Assembly: GCF_000011225.1 (NCBI RefSeq) | Contig: NC_004432.1 | Coordinates: 868,001-932,000, forward strand | Source: Malacoplasma penetrans HF-2 | Lineage (GTDB): Bacteria > Bacillota_I > Bacilli_A > Mycoplasmatales > Mycoplasmoidaceae | Length of the DNA stretch: 64,000 nucleotides | Reading direction: 5' to 3' | In this document: positions 31,148 to 42,937 of the stretch, in pieces | Position numbering within the stretch: position 1 is the stretch's first letter | Layout of the letters: the number at the start of each line of letters is the position of its first letter | Program-made: the position numbers and the translations under genes | Notes under the pieces: generated by a model | The model's database searches: none | Told to the model about the DNA's origin: nothing | What the model saw: the letters and a program-made list of their open reading frames with translations, nothing else

Positions 31148-34100
31148 TTAAGAACTAGATTGGTCTTTATAATTTGATGCTCATCTTGAACCTAATTGGT
31201 TATTCAACCTAACATCATATACTGTTACTTTTCTATTGGTTGTAGTGTTTGTCAATAAACTTGATATTGCAGTTCCTTGGATTGAAGAATCTGTTGCTAG
31301 TTGAACTACTAAGTTTCAAAATACACTTCTAGCTTGTTTTTCTGCTTCAGAATTAGTTGCACTTGGTGTTGAAGGTGTTGAAGACGAAGTTGGTTTAGTA
31401 GCTGGATCACTTGTGCTAAAACTGTTTTTTAAATAATTGAAGAAACCACTAGCACCATTGTTATTAGCACCATTGTTATTAGCACCATTGTTATTGTTGT
31501 TTAAATCTACACTTGATAATTGAATAACAAATGATCCATAGTTCATGTTATTAACATTATCTTGTGAATCTTTATAGAAATTTCCTTCATTTATATAGCC
31601 ATTTCTTGGTTTATAAGCATCTTCTGGAATTTTTGCAGTGTCATCAATCAATGTAGTTAATGAATCCACATCATTAATATTTGAAGTATCAATATTAAAT
31701 AATTTTCCTAGTGTATTGGCAAATGCAGTTACTTGTGAACTAGAATAACTTCTAACTAATGTCTTTAAATTTTCTTTACTACTTGCATACCCATACAGTA
31801 ACCCTGTTTTATTAGTGTTATAAGTTGTAGGAGTAGTGAATAATGTTGCTGTTAATAATGAAGAAATGTTAGAAGAAGATACATTAGTTTGGATTCCTTG
31901 GAAACTATTCATATCTGCAACATGTGTATAGTAGTTTGATGAAGTTGTAGAGTCTGTGAAAGTTGAATTATTATTGTTTTGATCTACATATGTATTTATA
32001 TTAGATTTACTAGGGTAATATGCAGATGATTGGGAATTTGCATTATTAGTAATTAATAATTGCTTATCTGTAGTATCACCATACAACAACTTTGTAGCAT
32101 CTGATAAATATTTATCAGTTCCAGTTGTACTTGATGAAGGGTTTTTAGCTATTGCTTTCCCAGTTTCTAAATTTGCATCAGAACTTCCTTCTCACACTAA
32201 GAATGATAAGTTACTATCACTATCTGATAATTTAGAAGATAGTTGGCTTATAAAATTTCTTCCATTACCTTCTAGTAAATAATCAATTGTTGCTAAAACA
32301 GTTAAAAATGAAACATAATTATCTGCACTAGAACTAGTATAAGTTAGATTGCTATCTACTCACATATTTCTTCTGTAAGTATCAAAACTTGTATAAGAAA
32401 TAGTTTGATAAGTAGATTTAGTACTATCACTATAATCTGTGTTTACTGTTTCTTTTAATCTAGTTCATTTATTAGAGCTACTACTAAATGTTGAATTGAA
32501 GAAGTAATTTGATAATGCACTATTAATATAATCTTTATCATCTGAACTTGATCCAGTTACAGAACTTGTGAAATTTTTAAGTTCATATGAATCATAGTCC
32601 ATATAATCAGTGCTTGTTAAAGCATTTGCATGATTTGTATTAAATGCATCTATTAATATATTTTTCTTAATTAAATCACTCAATAAATTACCATCATTTC
32701 CAACCGCTAATATTGCTTGGTTTAAAAAGAAGTCATTTGTAAGAATATATTCACTATATTGAAAACCAGCAAAAGAAGAAGTTAAAGGACTAATAGATAA
32801 TGAGCTAACATATGCAGAAATACTTTCATTTAGTTTTTTATAAATTCCACTATTTGTGTCATATGGATCAGTAGTGAAGTAACTATTGATTGCAGTGTCA
32901 CTAAATGGGTTTTCTAATTTCAAAGTACTTAATTGTTTGTAGTATCCAATTGTTGCTGCAGTTGAAGTTGTTGTATTTGCACTTGCACTATTTGTGAAAG
33001 TATAAGGGAATTGTGAAGCAAAACCATTTAATACAGTTTTAGTTCCATAATTTCCAGAATATGTAGCTTTGTTAGAATATACAGCTTCTTGGTAAGTTTC
33101 AACTCTTTGATATCTATCAACAATATATAAATATGTTGTTAAATCATTTAAAGCATTTTTTTCACTTTGACTTAGAAAGTTAAAATCAAATAGATTTTGA
33201 GTTGTTTGTGAAGTTGCATATTTATAAACTAATCAATCTTTATTATTAGTAAAGAATGTACTTAAACTAGAAGATAAATCAATTGATAACCCTGCATTAG
33301 AATTTGTTTTATTTTGTAAGTGTCTATATAAAACAACATTACCAGCTCTAGTTTTTGCATCACTTAATGTTGTTGCTTGTGAAATATATTTTTCACCATC
33401 TAAAGTAATTGCATAAACACCAGTTGAGTCTCTTAAAAATAAAACATTATTTAGTCCATTGTTAGATGGAATGAATGCATCAATAGCAAATAAACCATTT
33501 GCTGTTTGGTAACCATTAGATGAACCTCCACTTCCACCACTACTTGTAGTTAAACTACTATAAGCCCCAGAAGATAATATTTTCTTAACTAAACTATCTG
33601 CTATTTGAGTATAGGGAATATAAGTTGATGTAGAAGTATTTGAATTAGATCCAGTAGAACTTAAAGTTGAATTCTTTAATGCTTCTTTATCAGAAACTAT
33701 AAAGTTAGAAGTAATAGGGTCTAATGATCCTGTTGTTGTAGTTGCAGTTGCTCTAGTTAACTTACTTCTTTCAGTGTAATCAATTCCAGTTGTAGCAGAA
33801 CCACTTCCACTAGAACCTGAACTAGCAACAGTAAAAGCAGTATCAAACAGATATGTTGATCCTAGTGCTAAAGGAGCTTGTAAATCACTATAAGAACTAG
33901 TATTAATTACTAGCTTATAACTAGCAGAAGTATCATCAGAATATAAACCAGTTCTATTTAAATTTGTTAATCCTAAATCAGCAGCTTTAGAACCAGTATC
34001 AATATATACATTTGATGTAGATGCATTACCAACAAAGTTTTGGTATTTTAAAACACTACTATTTGTATCATTAGTTTTTGTGTTATTAAAGTATGGGAAA

Positions 34101-34945
34101 GTATAACTTGCAGATGCAGTAGTACTAGTTGCTGACATCCCAATTGCATCTTTATCATAAATTGCATCCAATCCTTCTTCAGGGTTTGAATAACTTCATT
34201 GAAGATAGTTAATCATGAATGGGTTTTCAGATTGAACTCATTGATCAAAAATAAATTTTTGGAAGTTTGCATATTCAGTAGCAACATAAGTATCTACAGA
34301 TTTATTAAGAGCTTTTGAAGAGAAAGAAAACTTGTATGAACCAGAAGTGTTAGAACTATCTTCTAATGCTTGTTGAAGAATCTCAACTGTTGGATTTACA
34401 TAGTTACCATTACTATCAGTTACTGATAAATATAAATTAGCAAAAAGATCAGTTGAGAAAGTAGAGCTTGCTCAATCCAATCATTTTTGTCTTTTTCAAG
34501 AATCTTCAGTTCCACCATTTGGATCTAAAGTATCTTGTTGAAATTTTAAATTAAAGTTACTTCCTTCACTTTTTCTAGAAGAATCATAAGTGTCTTTTCA
34601 GTCATCATTAATAGTTTTAGTTTGAGTATTTAAAATTCTAGAATACCCAGCTCTTTCACTTGATTGACTAGATGAACCTGATAAATGATTATATCAATTG
34701 TAAATTGCTTGATTTACTAATTGAGATAATCATTTTTTATTACCAGTACTAGTTGTTAAAGAATACTTCACAACATCAGCTAATGAAGTGTTAGAAGCAA
34801 TGTTTAAACCATTTCCCTTGCTTACAAGTTCATTTAATAAATCACTTGAAATTGAACTACAAGAAGTTAAAACAGCAGGTACAGTAATAACTCCACCAAC
34901 TGTAAATAACATAGACATTAATTTTCTAATATTCTTTCTTTTCAT
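31148..34945 (-). CDS. Giant lipoprotein B, copy 1 (middle gene of operon)
   Basis: 1265 aa. Signal MKRKNIRKLMSMLFTVGG... with lipobox LTSC, Cys29. Shares the paralogue blocks: FQQDTLDPNGGTEDSW near 137-150, MINYLQWSYSNPE, TSSYSDLQAPLALGSTYLF, FLRDSTGVYAITLDG and AGNVVLYRHLQNK. The middle carries FAGFQYSEYILTNDFFLNQAILA. A 15-bp unit (31452-31496) is repeated three times and encodes NNGAN repeats near residue 1150; copy 2 lacks it. The codon at 34481-34483 is UGA (Trp), the site that is UAA in the duplicate. It starts 21 nt after the end of gene C with AAGGG 8 nt before ATG. Confidence 0.87.
31452..31496 (-). repeat. Three tandem 15-bp repeats inside gene B
   Basis: GCACCATTGTTATTA occurs three times head to tail (the third ends in G), encoding NNGAN repeats on the minus strand. 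The unit is a multiple of 3, so copy-number change would keep frame. The duplicate gene B at 42938 lacks it. Confidence 0.85.
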
Positions 34946-34966
34946 AATCTATACCCTTAACTTCCA

Positions 34967-37900
34967 TTAACTACTTGATGAAGAATCCCCACTACTGCTA
35001 TCACCTGATGAACTAGATGAAGATCCATTTGTAACTTTTCAGTTCTCTAATCATTGTGGTCCAAGAGATGTGAATAGTCTTACATCATATGCATTAATTT
35101 TACCCTGTGAAGCAATGATTAAATTTAAGATAGTACTTTGTAAAGTTGTATTAACTGCTTGCTGAACAACTAAGTTAGAGAAAATATCATAAGCATTTTG
35201 TTCTTGTGTTGGAGTACCTGAAGAACCTGTAGTTCCATTATTATTTTTTAGAACAGTAATAAAACTATCTAATGATGATAAGTTGCTATTATTTATTTGA
35301 ATAACATATGAAGAGAATTGAGTTGTAGGATTAGCTGAATCTGTAATAAATCCTTTATTATTGTTTTCTGAAGTTTCAGTGCCATTTACAATTCCATTTC
35401 TTGCTTGGAAAACTTGAGAAATACTTGTTGAAGAATTATATTTTAAATTAGTCAAAGCAGTAACTATTCTTTCTTTCTTTTGATTTAAAGATAACTTCTT
35501 ATCATCTGCAACTTGTTTTAAAGATGATTGTTTTAGTTTTGATGCTAAATCATTTGCAATAGTATTAATAGAACTAATGTTAGTTATATTTTGAACATAA
35601 CTAATTAGTGAGTCATAACTATCACCATATCCATACAAGATTCCAGTGCCATTAGGATTGTCTGTTGATAAGTTGGTAAAGATTCTATCTGTAATTAAAG
35701 AATTCATAGAATTAGTAGAATTTGTTTGTAATCCCAAGAAACCTAACATACCACTAGAAACTGTATAGTAGTTTGTAGCAGTAGTTGAATCTTGATAAGA
35801 AGATTTTCCACCAATATTAGGGCTTGAAACATCTGTTCAATTATTTTTGTTTAAATCTGTTTCATAAGTAATAGTTAAATTACCACTTGTAGTATATAAA
35901 TTTTCTCCACCTATATATGAAGAAACAAAGTTATTATTAACATTTCTTTTTAATACACTAGCACTTAATAGTTGAGTAGCATCTGTTCCAGCTTGTTTTT
36001 CTAAAACTTCATTTTGAGAAGTTTGTCATGCAACATATGCAGTTGAACCAATTGTTACTTGAGTAGATAAATAATTTAAAAAGTAACTAGCATTATTTTC
36101 TATCATATATACAACTGAAGCTACAGTTGTATATAAACTTAAATAGTTTGAAATAGCAGTTGAAGTTAATACTTGGTTTTCTTGTTTTCAAAGTTTGATT
36201 TTATAATTTTTTAATTCTTCTTTTTGGTTGTTAACTGCTCCTGTTTGAGCTTCAATAACTTTGTTTCAAGCTAAACTTTCAGTAACCCCAAATTTTAATC
36301 ATTTAACTGTATTCGAATCAAATGAAGAATTAAAAAAGAAATTAGACAGACCATAATTTAAATAATCTTTTATGTCTTGTGATCCCACTGATGCACTTTT
36401 AAACTGTAATGTTGAATCATCAAAATATGAACTTACATAACTTTTTAAATAATTAAGTTTAACTAAATTTTGTAAATCTGAACCCTCAGCTCCAAAAGCT
36501 ATAAGAACAGTATTAACATAGTAAGAATTTGAGTAAATATATTGTGAATATCTAAACCCTTCAAATGACACATTACTTAATGCTGTTAAAGTATTTGTTA
36601 ATGTAGTAATAGATGATTTTAAACTAGTATTTGAAATATATGTAGATCCATCATAGTTGTTAGTAGGTGCAGTTTGACCATTTGCAACTGTAGCAAAAGG
36701 ATCTTTAACTATACTAGCTGTTGCTGCAACTTGGAAAGAAATAACAGAGTTTGAATCATATTTTGTAGCATCTGCATCTGTGAAAGATTCATAAGTTCAA
36801 GGAGCTGCTAATCCATTTTTATATACATCAATTCCATAGTTTGCACTATATGTGCTTTTACCATTATATAAAGCTTTGTTGTAATCATCTACTTTTGTAT
36901 AATATGAAACTTCATGCAAATAATTATTAATTGCAGTAGCTAATGTTTTTTCACTGTCACTTAAAGAAGTTAGAGAAGACATCTCAAATAGATTTTGTCC
37001 TTCTGTTTGAGCATAGTTATAAATTAATCAAGTAAGATTATTTGTATAAAAAGTTTTTAGTTCACTTTGAACATCAACTGCAAAACTATAGTCACTTTCA
37101 TTAGTGCTTTTATTAGTTAAGTTGTTGTATAGTGATCTAAATAAAACAACTTGTCCTGCTCTTTTTTTCTTTTCAGAAACACTTAGTGTTGAAGTTTGAT
37201 TACTTGAACCATTAATAAAATAATAACCATCAATAGTTATTGCATGAACCCCAGCAGAGTTTCTTAAAAGCATGAAATTAGTTAAATTGTTATCACTGGG
37301 AATAAATGAATCTACGACATATAATTTATTGTCTCTTAAACCATTCAATTTACCATTTTTAGTAATTATCTGATTAACATATGAAGAATCTAAATCTAAT
37401 TCATAGTTTTTCCCACTTGAACCTGAAAAAATATCTGTTTGAGAAACAAATTGTTTTGTTATTAAATCTAACCCTGTTGTTGTATCTGGATCTAAGTTAC
37501 TATTGTTAATTGTTCCAATAGCTTTTTGAATATTGCTATCTATTGAATCTATGCCATAATGTGTAGAACTATTAGTTGCATCTGCAGAATATTCAAAATT
37601 TGTATTACCATCTGTAATACCATTATTTCTTCAGAACAAGTAGCTACTAGCAGCAGCAAATTCTATATATAGATCACTATATATAGAAGTATTTTTAGCA
37701 AGAATATAAGTTGACGAGTCATCTGTATAAGAATTTGGAATATTTAATAATCCATAACCGTTAGTATCATAAGAAGATTTAAAAGGAATTTTAACTTGTG
37801 TTCCAGAACCTCCACCTGAACCACCATTACCAGTAGAAGGCAAAGTAACATTTGTATCAGTTGCTGAATTTGCTGAATTAACAAAATTTGCAAACTTAGT

Positions 37901-38821
37901 TAAAGTCCCTGTTGCAGAAGTTGAAGAAGTTGATGAATCATTACCAAAATATGGATAAATATAGTTTCCGGCATTTGCAGTAGTAGTTGATCCTGAATCA
38001 CTATCTGAAGATGAATCATCACTTGAATCATTTTCAGTAGTTGTAGTACTTTCAGCAAATGTATAGTATTGGTCAATACCTTGAGTTGGAGTACCATATT
38101 TTCATAATGACATATCAACAACATATGGGTTTTCAATTTGCACATATTGATCTCAAATGTATTGCATGAACTGTGCATATTCTTTGTCATAGTCATTTGT
38201 ATTAGTAGTTGGAACTGCAAATTTAAACTTTTGGCTTTGCAATGCAGTATATAAATCACTTACAGTTTTTGAACTTAATTGACTTTGATCAACAATATTA
38301 CTATTTGCATCTTCATAAGTTAAATAATCTGTATTAAATAAATAAGTTTCAAATTGACTAGTAGCTCATGAATGTCACTTATCTTTTTTATAAGCATCTT
38401 CAGTTCCACCTACTGGATCTAAAACTTCTTGTTGAAATTTTAAAGCTCAAGAACTTCCATGAGTCTTTTTATAAGAATCTACTAAATCTTTATAATCTTC
38501 ATTAATTTGAGCTCTTTGATTATTATATGAGTTAGAAAAGCTAACATTTGAAGTTTGACTTAATTTATATAATCAATTAAGAATTAAGTCATCTGCAATT
38601 GTTTGCATATATTCTTTCATTCCAGTATCACTATTTAATGCATTATCTGCAAAATTACTTAAAGTAGTATTAGAAGATAAAGCAGAACCATTTCCTTTAG
38701 AAACAGTTCTAGAAATTAAAGTACTAGAAGAAGAACAAGAAGATAAAACAATTGGTGTCACACCAAATGCAAGCAAACCTAAAGCTTTAAAAGCTTGTTT
38801 TTTGTTTTTTATTTTTTTCAT
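34967..38821 (-). CDS. Giant lipoprotein C, copy 1 (first gene of operon)
   Basis: 1284 aa. Signal MKKIKNKKQAFKALGLLAFG... with lipobox LSSC, Cys29. Paralogue blocks: FQQEVLDPVGGTEDAY near 130-145, ENPYVVDMSLWKYGTPTQG, YIYPYFGND, TSIYSDLYIEFAAASSYLF near 380-400, LLRNSAGVHAITIDG near 520-535, QVVLFRSLYNN, FEGFRYSQYIYSN. The C-terminus is INAYDVRLFTSLGPQW plus a Ser-rich tail. A perfect -10 TATAAT (38842-38847) lies close to the ATG; the Shine-Dalgarno is weak and the leader is short. First gene of the C-B-A operon. Confidence 0.87.
37661..37688. repeat. Perfect hairpin inside gene C
   Basis: TTCTATATATAG, ATCA, CTATATATAGAA: a perfect 12-bp inverted repeat with a 4-nt loop, within codons for SIYSDLYIEF. 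The duplicate gene keeps 11-bp arms at 49404-49429. Confidence 0.85.
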
Positions 38822-38841
38822 CTTAAAACCAAATATTTAAT

Positions 38842-38847
38842 ATTATA
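38842..38847 (-). promoter_or_regulatory. -10 box of operon copy 1
   Basis: TATAAT on the minus strand 20 nt before the ATG of gene C. No good -35 at 17 bp; TTATAT lies at 18 bp. The region differs completely from the promoter of copy 2. Confidence 0.55.
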
Positions 38848-38929
38848 GTAGAATTTCACAAAACAATATAATAATATATCATACACAAATATAAAAAGAT
38901 TTTAATAATAAAAAATGTTGAAAAATAAA

Positions 38930-38958
38930 AAAAGATAAGAGTTTGTCTCTTATCTTTT
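38930..38958 (-). terminator. Terminator of the second giant-lipoprotein operon
   Basis: AAAAGATAAGAG (38930-38941) pairs with CTCTTATCTTTT (38947-38958), 25 nt past the A' stop. It separates the two operon copies. Confidence 0.9.
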
Positions 38959-38982
38959 AAAAAAAATTAACTTTAAATCTTT

Positions 38983-41900
38983 TTATTTAGATATTGTTTT
39001 AAAGTTTCTAACTCAAGTAATTCCATCACTTGAAATTGCATTGTATGCTCTAATGTCATAGATATTAATTTTGTTGTTTCCAACAATATTTGAAATTCAA
39101 TAAGTTTGATTATTTGCTTGTGAAGCATATTGAACAATTAAGTTACATATAATTTCATCTGCTAGTTTGTATGACTCTGCATTTCCACTACTTGCACCAA
39201 GTGCAGTTTGTAATGAACTTAAAGAATTAAAGTCACTTGCTTTTAATTCAATTGCATATGTTCCATATTTAGCAACTGAAGTTGCATCAGATGAATATGA
39301 ATTGATTGTAGTAGTGCTACCACTTGTTACAGAATTTCCAACATAACCTTTAAATTGTTTGAATTCTTCTTCACTTAATGAATCAACTACATTAATTAAA
39401 TCAGCTTTCTTTTCATTTAAAGATTTAGTACTATTTATAATTCCAGTAAGGTTATGAGCATAGTTTGTTAATGAATCTAAATTAGTAGCTAATGTTGTAA
39501 GGTTAGCTAATGTAATAGTATTTGTAATTTCTGATTTTAAATTTTCTTTAGTACCATATTGATAATACACACCAGTAGTTCCAATATTATAATCATATGG
39601 TTTTGTAAATAATGCATTAGCTACATCTGAAGGTAAACTATTTGATGAAGATAATTGTAATCCCATAAATCCTGTATTTACTGAAGAGTTAGATCCTCCA
39701 CCACTACTTCCATTACTAGTAAATGAATTAGAAGTTATTGAAAAATAACTTGTATTAATACTTGATTGATAAGAAGTGTTTGTGTCTAAGTTATAAGCAT
39801 TAGCTGGACTTGAAGTTGATCCTCCACCACTTGAAGAAGAAGTGTAAGGGCTCTTACCAACATAGTTACCATAAATTGCATTATTAGTATTTATTGATAA
39901 ATTAGATTGTGTTATTAAACTTTGAGATGTTGGCGTTGTATATGTAGTTGTTCCAGTTTTCAAAGCACCAACATTTGTATTCTCAGAATTTTGTCATGCA
40001 ACATATGCTTTTTCATTACCTACATAACTTCTCATATATTGTAAGAAGTTAGATAAATCAGTTCCTAATAGATATTTAATACTTGCAACTGTTCTATATA
40101 AAGTATTGTAATTAGATGCTTGAGTTGATATATCTTTAGAGTTGTTATCATTTCAAAGATCAAAACTATAACTTCTTATATTTCCTAAAAGATTTGTTGC
40201 ATTATTACTTGTTGAAATTGAAGAACTGCTTTTAGTATTTGTAGTTGCACCAAATGAAATTAAACTATTTGATTCACCAGTATAATTGCTTAAGAAAAAG
40301 AAATTATACATAGCATTTTGTAAGTATGTTTGGAGTTCACCTGTGCTAGTACTATCAGAAGAATTGCTGGTACTAAAAGGATTTGCTGATAAAGAAAAAC
40401 TATTTCTATTACTTCCATTTGTTACTGAATAAAAACTACCAATATAGTTATTTAAAATAGGATTTTGAATTTCTGCAGATACATATCCAGTATTAGATAA
40501 TACTGAAGTCATTGCTGCATTTACATAATAGTTAGTTGAATATAAATATTGAGTGTATCTATTATAATCTGCATCTTGTTTATTAATGTTGCTAACAACA
40601 CTACTTATGCTATTTAGTACTTGTTGGTATAAAGAACCACTAGTGCCTGATGACCCTGTAGTAGCATTAACATTTTTAGAAGTTGCAGTTGTTAAATAAG
40701 GGCTATTTGCAGTCGCTGCAACTAATGTGTTTTCATAAAAAATATTTGGATTTACATAATTGTTTTGAGCGTCAGTAGATTGTCCATAGTTGTAATTAAA
40801 GTTTGAAGCTAACCCATTACTATAAACACTATATCCATAATTTTGGTTATATGTCTTTTTAGCAGCATACATTTTTTCAGCTGCTGAATAAATATTATTG
40901 TAATAAGTTGATGCTGGAACAAAGAATGAAATTGCTCTAGCTAATGTTTGGTCATTTGCACTGATTTCACTTAAGTTAAACATTGTTTGAGAAGTTGAAG
41001 TTCCATCAATACCTGCAAAATTAGTTCCTTCATTAATATATTGATAAATTAATCAATCTATATTTGAGCTAAAGAATGTTGATAATTCTGAGCTTAAATC
41101 TATTGTGAAATTTGAGTGACCCTCAGAGCCCATAAAGTATCTATATAAAACAACATTAGCAGCATATGCTTTTTTATCTTTTACTGTTGTTGCTTTTTCA
41201 ATTACTGTACTTCCATCAATTGATACAGCTTCAACTCCTGTTGAACTTCTAAAGAACATGAATTTATCTAAAGGGTTTCCAGTAGCAGTTGAAGAACTGC
41301 TAGTCTTTATAGTTCCTGGAATAAAGTTATCAACGACATATAAGTTATTTGAACTTAAAGCACTTAAAGAACCATTGGGATTAATAATGTTAGAAAGATA
41401 TTCTTTTGGTAACAATAATGAATTAATACTAGGTGTTGAACCACTTGAGCTTGTATATAAATTACTAGTTGAAACAAAATTTGAAGTAATGTAGTCTAAA
41501 CCATTAGTAGCTGAAGTTAGATCAATATTGTGTGTAATTTGACCTTTTATATCAGTCATTTGTGATGTGCCATTAGTTGTACCATTTGTACTACTTAAAA
41601 CACCATACAAATAAGATACAGCTGAAGCATACTCTGCACTTTGATCATTAAATATTGTACTATTTTTTACTAGTTTTAAAGTTGAGTCACCATCAGTATG
41701 AATCTTATCAATACTTTTTAAACCAGTATCAGTATTTGTAATATAGTTACTTGTAGTTGAAGAACCATTTAAGAAATTTACAAATTTAGTAACTGTACCA
41801 TACGAACTGTTAGTACCATTTTCATTGCCAAAATATGGAAAAGCATAACTACCTGAATTTGCAGTAGTTGTTGTACTACTATCACTATCAGAATCTCCGC

Positions 41901-42906
41901 TATCCCCAGAAGAAGAGTCATCATCTGCAGTTGGTACTGCTTCACTTGTAGAATTTGATCTTCTTGTTACAAAAGAACTTGTTGAAGCTGTGCTTCCACC
42001 AGAAGATGAGTCTCCACTAGAATTTCCTGAAGAATCACCACTATTTGAATCACCTTCTCCAGATGAACTATTAGTTGGAATTTTATAAAGTGAATTTATT
42101 CCATCAGATCCACTTGGTGTTGAATAATTTCATTGAACATTGTCAACAATATAAGGATTTTCATATTCTACATATTTTTGATAAATGTAATCTTGGAATG
42201 CTGCAAATGATTTATTAGGTTCTTCATTTGCATCAGCAGTTAAATCAACTTTATTATCAAATTTAAATCTTAAATTTTGATTTGCATTTGTACCATTATT
42301 AGTAATTCCTGATGAATTTTTTAATGCATCCAAAATATTCTCTTTTGTAGGATAAATTACTACTTCATTTTTTGAAGTATCATAAATTGATAAATAAAAA
42401 GTAGAAAATAATTTGTCAGTAAAAGTAGATCTAGCAAAAGAATATAATTGACTATTTATATATGCTTCTTTTGTCCCACCATTTGGATCTAAAACTTCTT
42501 GTTGAAACTTAAGTTCTCAATTACTTCCATGAGTTTTCTTGTAAGACTTTACTGAATCATTGTAACTGTTATTAATTGAATTTCTTTTGTTATCCAATAG
42601 TGTTTTATATTCACTGTTGTTATTACCTAAATTAACTAATCAGTTGTAAAGAATTCTGTCTACTACTGATTTTAAATAAGCAGACATCCCACTAGTTGAC
42701 TGTAATGATTTTGTAGCAATACTAGAAAGTGAAAGATTACTAGTGAATTGATCACCAGTAACAATGTAAGAATTTTTAATTAATGTAGAACTTACCCCAC
42801 AAGAAGAAGCAATTACAGGAATTACTCCTAATCCTAAAGTTCATCCATATTTTAATAATTTTCCTTTTTTGGTTTTATTAATAAATTTATTATTTATTCT
42901 TTTCAT
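38983..42906 (-). CDS. Giant lipoprotein A', copy 2
   Basis: 1307 aa. It is a close duplicate of the 27222-31115 protein. The N-terminal signal (Cys36), the C-terminal DIRAYNAISSDGITWVRNFKTISK and long stretches such as YGYSVYSNGLASNFNYNYG are almost the same, while the Ser/Gly-rich linker and variable loops differ. It carries FFRSSTGVEAVSIDG near 540. It follows the B' pseudogene by 31 nt, and its expression may suffer from polarity of the B' stop. Function unknown. Confidence 0.87.
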
Positions 42907-42937
42907 TGTAATCTTTCCTTTTGTATTGTTTTTTAAA

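Noticed and set aside
37900-38259. His/Leu-rich minus frame of 119 codons
   Set aside because: Out of frame with gene C, which is continuous here when UGA is read as Trp; composition is that of a frame shadow.
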